The position numbers and the translations under genes are program-made. This document shows positions 55,658 to 63,600 of a stretch of DNA of 64,000 bases, piece by piece (position 1 is the first letter of the stretch; every line of letters starts with the position of its first letter). The notes below the pieces were generated by a model. The model made no database searches. It had not been told where the DNA came from and saw only the letters and a program-made list of their open reading frames with translations. Source of the stretch: Hufsiella arboris (lineage in GTDB: Bacteria; Bacteroidota; Bacteroidia; Sphingobacteriales; Sphingobacteriaceae). The stretch covers positions 1 through 64,000 of the forward strand of contig NZ_WVHT01000009.1 of assembly GCF_009834875.1 (NCBI RefSeq), in the 5' to 3' direction.

Positions 55658-56782
55658 ATGCGATTTTATTTAATAGCCGGCGAGGCCTCTGGAGATCTGC
55701 ATGGCTCCAACCTGATGAAATCCATCAAAAAGATAGCGCCTCAAACGGACTTCAGATATTTTGGCGGCGATTTAATGCAAGCTGAGGGTGGAACTCTCGT
55801 AAAGCACATTTCGACAATGGCGTTTATGGGATTTGTCGAGGTTGTCATGAACCTTCGGAAAATATTTCGGAATCTCAACGAAGCTAAACACGACATCCTT
55901 GCTTACAGGCCAGATGCCTTGATTTTAATCGATTTTCCGGGATTCAATTTAAAAATTGCCGAATTCGCCAAAGCTAACGGTATCAAAGTTTTTTATTATA
56001 TCTCACCCAAAGTTTGGGCATGGAATCAAAAGCGTGTTTTGAAAATTAAACGTGTTGTCGATTACATGCTGTGCATCCTTCCGTTTGAAGTTGATTTTTA
56101 CAAGAGCTGGGGTATGGAAGTTTTTTATGTGGGCAATCCTTTAATGGACGCCATAGAAAGCCACACCCTTAATCCAAATTTTGCTATTGAAAATAATCTC
56201 TCCGAAAAACCTATTGTTGCTTTATTGCCGGGTAGCCGGAAACAGGAAATCCAAAAGTTGTTGCCGGAGATGATAAAAACTATCAAACACTTTCCTGATT
56301 TTCAATTTGTGGTCGCTGGAGCTCCGAATTTCAATAAAGAATACTACCGTGAATTTCTAGCAGAGGCACCTGTTCCAATAGTATTTAATTCGACCTACGA
56401 TTTATTAAAGTATTCATCAGCAGCTGTCGTAGCGTCGGGAACCGCTACGCTCGAAACTGCGTTATTGCACATACCGGAAGTGGTGGTTTACAAAGGCAAT
56501 CCATTGTCAATTGCAATTGCAAGAATGCTAATAAAAATAAATTTTATTTCATTAGTCAATCTCATTATGAACAAAGAGGTAGTTAAGGAATTGATCCAAA
56601 ACGACGTAAATGAGGAAAAAATCACAAACGAACTGACTATAATTCTAAAAAACTCGTCATATCGAAGTGAAATGCTTAAAAACTTTCAAATATTAAGCGA
56701 AAAAGTTGGAAAAATTGGAGCTTCAGACAAAACAGCAAGTTTTATCGTTAAAACAATGACAGCAAATAGCAATTTAAAATAA
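55658..56782 (+). CDS. lpxB: Lipid-A-disaccharide synthase
   Basis: The 374-residue protein is full length: MRFYLIAGEASGDLHGSNLM, FRYFGGDLMQAEGG, ILIDFPGFNLKIA, VFYYISPKVWAWNQKR, LPFEVDFYKSWGM, VALLPGSRKQEIQKLLP and VASGTATLETALLHIPEVVV. LpxB joins UDP-2,3-diacylglucosamine with lipid X in lipid A synthesis. It is the last gene of surE-lpxB. Confidence 0.96.
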   Translation: MRFYLIAGEASGDLHGSNLMKSIKKIAPQTDFRYFGGDLMQAEGGTLVKHISTMAFMGFVEVVMNLRKIFRNLNEAKHDILAYRPDALILIDFPGFNLKIAEFAKANGIKVFYYISPKVWAWNQKRVLKIKRVVDYMLCILPFEVDFYKSWGMEVFYVGNPLMDAIESHTLNPNFAIENNLSEKPIVALLPGSRKQEIQKLLPEMIKTIKHFPDFQFVVAGAPNFNKEYYREFLAEAPVPIVFNSTYDLLKYSSAAVVASGTATLETALLHIPEVVVYKGNPLSIAIARMLIKINFISLVNLIMNKEVVKELIQNDVNEEKITNELTIILKNSSYRSEMLKNFQILSEKVGKIGASDKTASFIVKTMTANSNLK

Positions 56783-57097
56783 TTGTCAAATATGAAAACT
56801 GATTATTCTGCTAATTTTTATCCGTTAAGATAAAAAACACTCGAATTTTAAAAATATTTTCAAATATTTTTATTTATTTTTTTGTTTTTCATAAAAATAT
56901 CAGATATTTGTTCTGAAGATTTTATCAATCCTTTAGGAAAAAGCAAAATCTCACAAATGTTTTTTTAAATAATTGCACTTCATTTAATTAGGTTTATAAT
57001 TGGTTAGTTTGACTAGCTTCCTGCCCATCAGGAAGCTTTTCATTTTTATAACAAACCAAAAACCTAATAACAAATTGATTTCAACTTATATAGAAAA
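56783..57097. other. AT-rich spacer with a terminator
   Basis: The sequence after lpxB is very AT-rich (runs of T and A near 56868-56905) with no gene. The only structure seen is the hairpin at 57015-57037. Confidence 0.5.
57015..57037 (+). terminator. Intrinsic terminator-like hairpin
   Basis: AGCTTCCTG and CAGGAAGCT form a perfect 9-bp stem with a 5-base loop, followed by TTTTC. It lies 230 bases after lpxB, so it might end an untranslated tail or a small RNA. Confidence 0.7.
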
Positions 57098-57280
57098 CTA
57101 TACACCAAAAAATTCGCTGTATAATATTGCAGCCACAAAAGTTGCAACGAATAAAAATAGCATGACCAGCCTGTCCTGAATTACTTTGTCTTTATATGAT
57201 ATAGAAGTTGATTTCTCAGCTTTAGAAGCAGTTTTTACTGGAGCGTCTTCTGTAATGGGTGTTTGAAGGTGGATGATCAT
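57098..57280 (-). CDS. Small membrane protein
   Basis: ATG 57280 gives 60 residues: a soluble N terminus (MIIHLQTPITEDAPVKTASK) followed by one C-terminal hydrophobic helix (RLVMLFLFVATFVAAILYSE) and a FFGV end. A start 7 codons earlier is also possible. Tail-anchored topology is plausible. Family not recognised. It lies between lpxB and the tRNA gene. Confidence 0.5.
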   Translation of the reverse strand: MIIHLQTPITEDAPVKTASKAEKSTSISYKDKVIQDRLVMLFLFVATFVAAILYSEFFGV

Positions 57281-57366
57281 AGCGGTAATATTTAAGTACA
57301 TGCTATGTAAAACAATCAGAATGCCAAATTAAATTAAGTCCGTTTACAATAAACACCCACTAAATA

Positions 57367-57397
57367 TTTGCAGGTTTTCAATTTTTAATTAGTTTTG
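57367..57397 (+). promoter_or_regulatory. Bacteroidota-type promoter of the tRNA-Ala gene
   Basis: TTTG (57367-57370), 19 bases, then TAGTTTTG (57390-57397) exactly fits the Bacteroidota consensus TTTG-N19-TAnnTTTG. The start of transcription would be about 57404, just before the tRNA at 57412. Confidence 0.75.
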
Positions 57398-57411
57398 CCA
57401 ACCGCAGAAAA

Positions 57412-57485
57412 GGGGGATTAGCTCAGCTGGCTAGAGCGTTTGCATGGCATGCAAAAGGTCATCGGTTCGACTCCGATATTCTCCA
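57412..57485 (+). tRNA. tRNA-Ala (anticodon GGC)
   Basis: The 74 bases fold as a complete cloverleaf: acceptor GGGGGAT/ATTCTCC with the G3-U70 alanine identity pair, D arm GCTC/GAGC, anticodon stem TTTGC/GCAAA with loop ATGGCAT (anticodon GGC), T arm ATCGG/CCGAT with TTCGACT loop, and discriminator A. CCA is not encoded. The sequence after its 3' end is consistent with an integration junction. Confidence 0.95.
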
Positions 57486-57498
57486 CACATTGATTATC

Positions 57499-57526
57499 AG
57501 GCTTTTAGATGTATATCCAAAAGCCT
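57499..57526 (+). terminator. Terminator of the tRNA-Ala gene
   Basis: AGGCTTTT and AAAAGCCT pair around a 12-base loop and are followed by a run of T (57528-57537). Confidence 0.85.
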
Positions 57527-57689
57527 ATTTTTTTTTTCAGGTACAACATAGTTACAACATTTATTCTTATCATTTACTAACTTTAATTAGATCAAAAGGT
57601 CGGAAAATTTTGATCGGCTTAATTATTTTAGTCAATCTGATTATTAAAGCAAACAACAGACCTCTAATCTTTTCTTATCACGTTGTTTA

Positions 57690-57982
57690 CATGCAGGATC
57701 TGCAGATCGTTCAAAATGCCGCGCTCTACGACCAGCGTCAGCCGGAGGTACATCTGCTGTTCAATGATACCGTAAACATATAACTAAAAGATATTCGCTA
57801 AGATCTTCGCTTTTTCCGTTTCATCCAGGCGGTCAATTATAAGTAAAAGCTTTCCACTGATCTCTTGGCAAATTTACCGTCCGCATTTAATTTTTCTGTA
57901 AAAAACTCAATTCCAGATCCAGTAGGTCTTTGGAAAGTTCCTCTAATTCTTCGTCATTCAGCGCTTCAAGCGGATAATGCAT
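57690..57982 (-). pseudogene. Frameshifted gene relic downstream of the tRNA
   Basis: From ATG 57982 the minus strand reads MHYPLEALNDEELEELSKDL then a stop at 57887; a second frame gives FFTEKLNADGKFAKRSVESF, a third LIIDRLDETEKAKILANIF and a fourth GIIEQQMYLRLTLVVERGIL with NDLQIL. Joined, these form a plausible helical protein interrupted by three frameshifts. The family is unknown. The 97-codon plus-strand frame over this area is a by-product. Confidence 0.55.
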
Positions 57983-58102
57983 TGACTAAAATTTGAAAGT
58001 CTAAATTTAACAATTAGTATACATAACCCATTTTATTTACGCCGGTATAAGATTCTGTATTCCTTTCGATCGCCACCATTTCAGCGACCAACTTCGTCCC
58101 GC

Positions 58103-58897
58103 TCAAATAGCCTGATCTAATCTTTTATGGATAAATGATACGACATTCATCATATCCAACGCGGCTTCTTCATCGATGACAAAGGTAAGTTTGGGTTCGT
58201 GTGCCGTAGCGTTCCTGATCACACCAAACATCCCTTTGATCAAATTACAAAGACCGATATGTTCACTCCGGTCCGTCGCATTCTGCATGAGGTTGATCCT
58301 AATCAACGGCTTGTCGGTCGAAAATATGGTTTCGGCCAAGGCGTTGCCATCCGCATACAGACCTGTCATCGCCCTAAGCCGATCCGCTACACTTTTGGTC
58401 GCCTCGAATACGGCATGAAAATAATTATCCACCAGGAGCTCCGGTAAACAATACTTAAAGATAAATGCATGCGAATTCCTAAGCTCCAGTTTTTCTTTGA
58501 ACCGGCCTGCCCGCTGTTCGTCCTCAGAGATTGTCTGCGTCTTTTCAACCATCCGGTATTTGCCGGTTTCTAATAATTCCATACCCAGAAAAGACAGTCT
58601 TTTATTGACTTCAAACAAACGTGAGCGGTGCAATTCCTTGTTGCCGATATAACGGGCAGGTTGCAACGCATACTGAATAAATTTTAAGATATGGTTAGAG
58701 CATTGGTGTTGATTTTGCCAGCCGGCAAAAGCATTGAACAGGCGCCGCCTTTTGCTGTTCAGCGGATCAACATCGTTTATCCCGGAATTAACTAAAATAT
58801 GGCCGATCTCACTACCGGTCAAACCATTGTTTGTATCCGCAATTATATCACAGATAGCCTCCAATACAGGGCCGGGAATAGAAGCTTGTATTGTCAA
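58103..58897 (-). CDS. TIGR02391-type (Ymh) protein
   Basis: The 264-residue protein has a C-terminal half typical of the TIGR02391 family: AFIFKYCLPELLVDNYFHAV, FEATKSVADRLRAMTGLYAD, LIRINLMQNATDRSEHIGLC, MFGVIRNATAHEPK. The N-terminal half is helical and unassigned. TIGR02391 proteins are common in accessory regions, often near restriction or abortive-infection genes; their role is unknown. It may therefore be part of the island. Confidence 0.75.
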   Translation of the reverse strand: MTIQASIPGPVLEAICDIIADTNNGLTGSEIGHILVNSGINDVDPLNSKRRRLFNAFAGWQNQHQCSNHILKFIQYALQPARYIGNKELHRSRLFEVNKRLSFLGMELLETGKYRMVEKTQTISEDEQRAGRFKEKLELRNSHAFIFKYCLPELLVDNYFHAVFEATKSVADRLRAMTGLYADGNALAETIFSTDKPLIRINLMQNATDRSEHIGLCNLIKGMFGVIRNATAHEPKLTFVIDEEAALDMMNVVSFIHKRLDQAI

Positions 58898-59013
58898 TTT
58901 TGTCGGTTGTTTAAGTCCCTAAGCTACCGATAATCTTTAAAACCGACCTTTGGAAAATTGCTTTAATTTCTATATATTTGATCAGAGCTCAAAGCGGGAG
59001 CTTGCTACTTGTC

Positions 59014-59130
59014 TTAGCCAAGCTGTATCAGCGCCGCCTCCAAATCAATTCGACTATCGAAACCAATTTCCTGTTTCGAAAGGCGGTAGGCAAGTGACGT
59101 TTTTCCGGCAGGAGTTTGGATAACGATGGA
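59014..59130 (-). pseudogene. Possible 3' relic of a gene
   Basis: A minus-strand frame of 38 codons reads SIVIQTPAGKTSLAYRLSKQ then EIGFDSRIDLEAALIQLG and a stop. It looks protein-like but no start is seen and it overlaps the next plus-strand start by five bases. The rest of 58898-59125 is featureless. Confidence 0.3.
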
Positions 59131-59842
59131 TCAAACAACCAATGGCCATACTGAAGCCTATTTAAAAAGGCAGGCCAAAAATATCAAAAGAGAACTAGGG
59201 ATACCTTACCGTAAAGCACTCGAACAGGCAGCGATCGCAGCCGGGTTCACCAATTACCAGCATTTCCAAAATCAAAGTAAAACCTCGGTTAAACGGAAAC
59301 GCATCCGGATCAAACCGGCTCCCGATGCGCCCTCACCGCTGGTCATTAGTTTAAATACCTTCGGCTCCCGGAAACCCGTCGAGCGACCGAACGCAAAGAT
59401 GCCATTGGTTACACATATCGAACTGGGTACGATACTGAAAGAGGTCCGCGACGCGGCCGACGACTATAAACGGGTCAAAAATGCAATAGGCAACGTACGA
59501 TCTCGACTGGACGACTGGGTGGCCGGTGAATATCCACACCATACCGAATTACCGAATGAGGTGTTTTTTAATATATATTACGGTGATACGGGTACCCCGA
59601 CTGATTATTCACCTTCTGACAAGCGTAAAAACGAACTCATTGCACTTTGCCAAAAAGCCAAAACCATCCTTGGCCAGCATTACCATGACTGCCGTCCCTT
59701 ACGCGGACTTTATCAAAAATTGGATGCTACCGTCAAATGGATCAAACTCTGGCCCGAAGGACGCAAACCCAAAGGCTACAGCTCGCGCGGCCAGATCACA
59801 CCTGGCTCGCTGGTGTCATTAAAAGTAACCGTAAGCCCGTAA
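59126..59842 (+). CDS. Uncharacterised protein with an N-terminal motif of accessory-element proteins
   Basis: The 238-residue protein begins with a helical motif (AYLKRQAKNIKRELGIPYRK, ALEQAAIAAGFTNYQHFQNQ) shared with DUF5623-like and other proteins of mobile elements. A basic linker (KRKRIRIKPAP) and a helical body follow, ending WIKLWPEGRKPKGYSSRGQI and TPGSLVSLKVTV. Function unknown. Its stop overlaps the start of the next gene by one base (TAATG), so the two are coupled. Composition is visibly more GC-rich than the genes before the tRNA. Confidence 0.65.
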   Translation: MDQTTNGHTEAYLKRQAKNIKRELGIPYRKALEQAAIAAGFTNYQHFQNQSKTSVKRKRIRIKPAPDAPSPLVISLNTFGSRKPVERPNAKMPLVTHIELGTILKEVRDAADDYKRVKNAIGNVRSRLDDWVAGEYPHHTELPNEVFFNIYYGDTGTPTDYSPSDKRKNELIALCQKAKTILGQHYHDCRPLRGLYQKLDATVKWIKLWPEGRKPKGYSSRGQITPGSLVSLKVTVSP

Positions 59843-60336
59843 TGCTTATCAGGCACGAAACGAGGAAGGGAGTGGTGCATTGTTACGGAGACGGTGGCCC
59901 GATGACCGCCGCCCGAGACGAGGTCATCCTGACGAAAGACCAGTCAGCCTTAGCGGCCTTTAAACCCATGCGTCTCTGGCTGCCCTATGTCAGGTATAGG
60001 TACCCCGATGGTACCGAACTTCTGGTCAACCGCGACTACCGCCCGCTATGGGCTAGGAAGAATGGCAAGGTCTTTCCGGTAGACGCCGATGCCATCGCCC
60101 GGCATGACGGTGAGAGCGAATCACTTTTCAAAGATGGGAGCACGCCCTGGGGAGGCAATAAAAACACGCTGGCCGTCTGCCTCGCGGTGTTAAAAGAATG
60201 GGTTGTGGCCGACCGCATTCCCGGCCCGCTGGCTCCTTTTGCCACAGGCCATCGCCACCGGAGATTCGAAAGTACTGCGGCCCGAGAACAGCGACAAAGT
60301 GTTTCCGCCCCATCCATAAGTAAATTGCTATCTTGA
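59842..60336 (+). CDS. Uncharacterised protein coupled to the previous gene
   Basis: ATG 59842 (overlapping the previous stop) gives 164 residues: MLIRHETRKGVVHCYGDGGP, TKDQSALAAFKPMRLWLPYV, RYPDGTELLVNRDYRPLWAR and LKEWVVADRIPGPLAPF. It has no signal peptide or membrane helix. A longer frame starting at 59737 would lie inside the upstream gene and was not used. No family is recognised. It belongs to the island. Confidence 0.6.
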   Translation: MLIRHETRKGVVHCYGDGGPMTAARDEVILTKDQSALAAFKPMRLWLPYVRYRYPDGTELLVNRDYRPLWARKNGKVFPVDADAIARHDGESESLFKDGSTPWGGNKNTLAVCLAVLKEWVVADRIPGPLAPFATGHRHRRFESTAAREQRQSVSAPSISKLLS

Positions 60337-60447
60337 AGCGGCGATCGGACCGGTCGCCCGCTTTTCGCATGATGGATAAACTGAATTTCAACTACGCAGA
60401 TAGGCTGCGCAGCAGGGCTTATAATTTGTCATTCAATTCAACAAAAG

Positions 60448-60675
60448 ATGTTATTTAAAGAAATTTTAGACGAGAAATACCATACGCTCTGGCCGCAGTT
60501 CGAGAAATTGTACCAGGCCGTCCTGAAAAGCCAAACCCATGACACCGATCTCTTATTGGTCCATATCAACGCGTTTTATAATCCGTCCAATTGTGATAAT
60601 GTTAATAACAAGGGGGCCGGTAGATTATCTGCTGGGATTTTCGCTAATTTTAACCTTTTCCGATTATTCACCTGA
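60448..60675 (+). CDS. Short open frame just upstream of the protease-STAND gene
   Basis: The 75-codon frame starts MLFKEILDEKYHTLWPQFEK, then LYQAVLKSQTHDTDLLLVHI and NAFYNP, which looks like a real helical protein, while the last 25 residues look less constrained. It stops 12 bases before the next gene, suggesting cotranscription. It could be a small partner protein or the start of a truncated one. Confidence 0.4.
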   Translation: MLFKEILDEKYHTLWPQFEKLYQAVLKSQTHDTDLLLVHINAFYNPSNCDNVNNKGAGRLSAGIFANFNLFRLFT

Positions 60676-60687
60676 CCTTCGCATATC

Positions 60688-63600
60688 ATGTTACCTTATA
60701 ACGACGCTACCCTTTCACTGCTCACGGTTCGCTTTCGCCATGCGAATACTTTACAGCCGATCGGCAGCGGCGTGATCTATTATCATCCCCGGTTAAAGGA
60801 CCGGGTTTATATCCTCACGGCGGCGCATTGCCTGTTCGCGGATAAGGACGCTTTTACGCAGCCCCTAAATGCGGTCAAGATCGATATTTATGACCCTTCG
60901 GCTAATGCTTATGTCGAGTTCGACCATGCAGTGGATCACGAGTTGGTGAGTGCGCATACGGACCGGGATGTTGCGGTGCTGTTGCTAAATAAGACAGTGG
61001 TGGAGGCAGTCACGGGCCCGCTTCCGACAGTGGCAGCGGTAGCCGAAAGGCAGTCGGCAACGACCTTCGTGATAAAGGGGTTTCCAAATGCGACACAAGG
61101 CAGGGAGCTGGATTTGATCCAACCAACCTGGAAACAGGAAATGACGGCTGTCCGCAAATTCCAGCTCCAGTTGGAAGAAAGCTATTCGGCCTGGGCAACA
61201 GCGGGGTTTTCGGGCAGCGGAGTTTTTCTGCATACCCATAACCATCTTTACCTGTTCGGTTTGTTTGCGCGCTTCCGCGAGGAAGAAATGGGTAAAGTGG
61301 TCTATGCCCAATACCTGGAAACGGTCAACGAGGTGCTGGCAGCAGCTTACCTGCCGTTAATCAGTTTGACGTTTTTTGGGCAGCATGGTCTGAACTCGGC
61401 TTTTTTCAGGCAGCATGTAGATACGGCAATTAAGAACCTAGGGCCACGTTTCAATGAAAAACTGAACCTGCAAATGCCGGTCTCCAGACTGTTTAATGTG
61501 ATCGCGAAGGACGAGCGCTTCCGCAAGAGCGTACTGACGAGTTTTGATACTTACCTAAGTGCGACCGACCGTTCGACCTACGATGAAAAGAACGAAATTA
61601 TAAAATTTGTGAGTGAGACATACCGCGAGACACGGAAGCAGCTCAAAACATGGCTGGACCGGGCGGACTGGCACCCAGGTGGGGTCATGGATTTTGAGGT
61701 TCCGCTGCAATCGCTGAAAATGTTGAATGAAATAATCACGGATAAGAAAAGTGAGCTTTATCAACTACAACGGGAGAAACAAAAGGAGGAGCCTCGCAAA
61801 GAGCGGGATTATAGTTACCGTGCACCTTTTGAGGGGGAAATCGACCGTCTCTATGCCATCGGTTCGGACAACGATAACCTGATCCACGGAATCGAATCAG
61901 CGAATTTTGCGCTGACGGACGCGCCCTTCCTGCTCATCAAGGGAGAGGCAGGCTGCGGTAAGTCGCACCTGCTGGGCGATATTGCGACAGCGCGTTCCAA
62001 AGAGGGAAAGCCTTCCTTGCTGTTGTTGGGCCAGCTCTTTAAAAAAGAACAGGGAGTCTGGCCAAATATCCTTAGCCAGTTGTCACTTTCCTGCACAAAG
62101 GAGGAATTACTATTTACGCTGAATGATATTGGCCGGCAGATCGGCTCGCGCGTGCTGATCCTAATCGATGCGCTGAATGAGGGCGACGGCAAAGTAATAT
62201 GGTCGGCGGAGCAAGCGGGCTTTTTGGAAGAGATAGGAAATTACCCTTATATCGGGGTTGTGCTGACGGTACGTTCGGTATACTGGAATGCGGTGGTGCC
62301 GAAAACGGTTCAGTCCGATCCGAAGTTCACAAAAATTACTTATGAAGGGTTTAAGGGGAATGAGTATGCGGCTCTGCGTCTGTTTTGCGCCTATTACGGT
62401 TTACAGCAACCTAACTTCCCTATCCTGGCGCCAGAATATGCCAACCCGCTGTTTTTGCAGTTGGTTTGCGAGGGCGTAAAAGCATCGCCAGACAAACAAT
62501 TCCCGCAAGGTTTCCAGGGTTTCAGCCGCCTGTTCGGGTTCTACCTCCAGGCGGTCAACGAGAAGCTGAGTGCCAAACGAGAAGAGTATGCGTTGCGGAC
62601 AAAGTTGGCGGAAGAAGCGATCATAGAGCTAGCCGATGCATCCTTTGCTAAAAGTTCTCGTTCGCTGTCGCTGGAAGCGGCGGTGGCTCTGTTCGATGAA
62701 CGTTTCCCGAAGCACTTAAACCTGTTGAATGACCTGATTCAGGAGAATGTATTCATCCAGTCGCTCTGGCACAATTATGATACCAAGGCAGATGAAGACA
62801 TCGTTTATTTTTCCTATGAGCGCTTCGGCGATTTCTTTATCGCCCGGGAGTTGCTGAAGGACTTTGAAACGGCGGAACAGTTACGCGCATCTTTCCAAGA
62901 TGGGCAACGCCTTGGAGATCTGATAGCTGATCACTACCACGCGAACCATGGTATCCTGGAGGCGCTGGCGGTAATCTTGCCGGAAAAGTTCGGGTTGGAA
63001 ATCTTTGAAGTCTATGATTGGGCCTTTACTTCCGAGGACGAGAATATCCGCTGGAAGGCGTCGGAATGGATCAACCATTGGCTGCTGGGCAGCCTAAAGT
63101 GGCGCACCTCGCAAAGTATCCAAGATCCCAAGCTTGCGGATTGGTTCAATTCCGAACAGTTCACGGTCGATTTCGACCGCTTTCTCAACGCGATGTTAGA
63201 ACTAGTGCCGGTGGTGGGGCACCCTTATAACGGTGATCGTTTGCAGCGTTTTTTTATGCATAAAGACATGGCCGAAAGGGATAGTTTCTTGCAGCAGTTT
63301 CTTTATTATTATCAGGGTTACGATGAATATAAGAATCCTTTCCCGATACGTGGCCTGATCGAATGGGCTTGGCAACCGGGGATATCTGCCCGGATCGATG
63401 GAGAAACGGCTCGGCTGACCGGACAGTGCCTAGCCTGGGCGCTCTCGTCAACACACCGGAAACTGCGTGACCAAGCGACAAAGGCAATCGTGAATTTATT
63501 AGAGGAGCAGCCCGGAGCGTTGATTGCGGTGCTCAAAGCTTTTGAAAAAGTGGATGATGCGTATATCTCCGAGCGTTTGTATGCCGTAGCCTACGGCTGC

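Noticed and set aside
57490-57783. 97-codon plus-strand frame after the tRNA
   Set aside because: It covers the tRNA terminator and the antisense of a frameshifted relic; the sequence is a low-complexity hydrophobic translation.
59737-59841. Longer start for the 59.8 kb gene
   Set aside because: It would overlap 105 bases of the upstream gene; the ATG overlapping the stop (TAATG) is the natural start.
57486-60687. An integrase gene next to the tRNA
   Set aside because: No frame with tyrosine-recombinase motifs (RHxxR...Y) was found between the tRNA and the protease-STAND gene.
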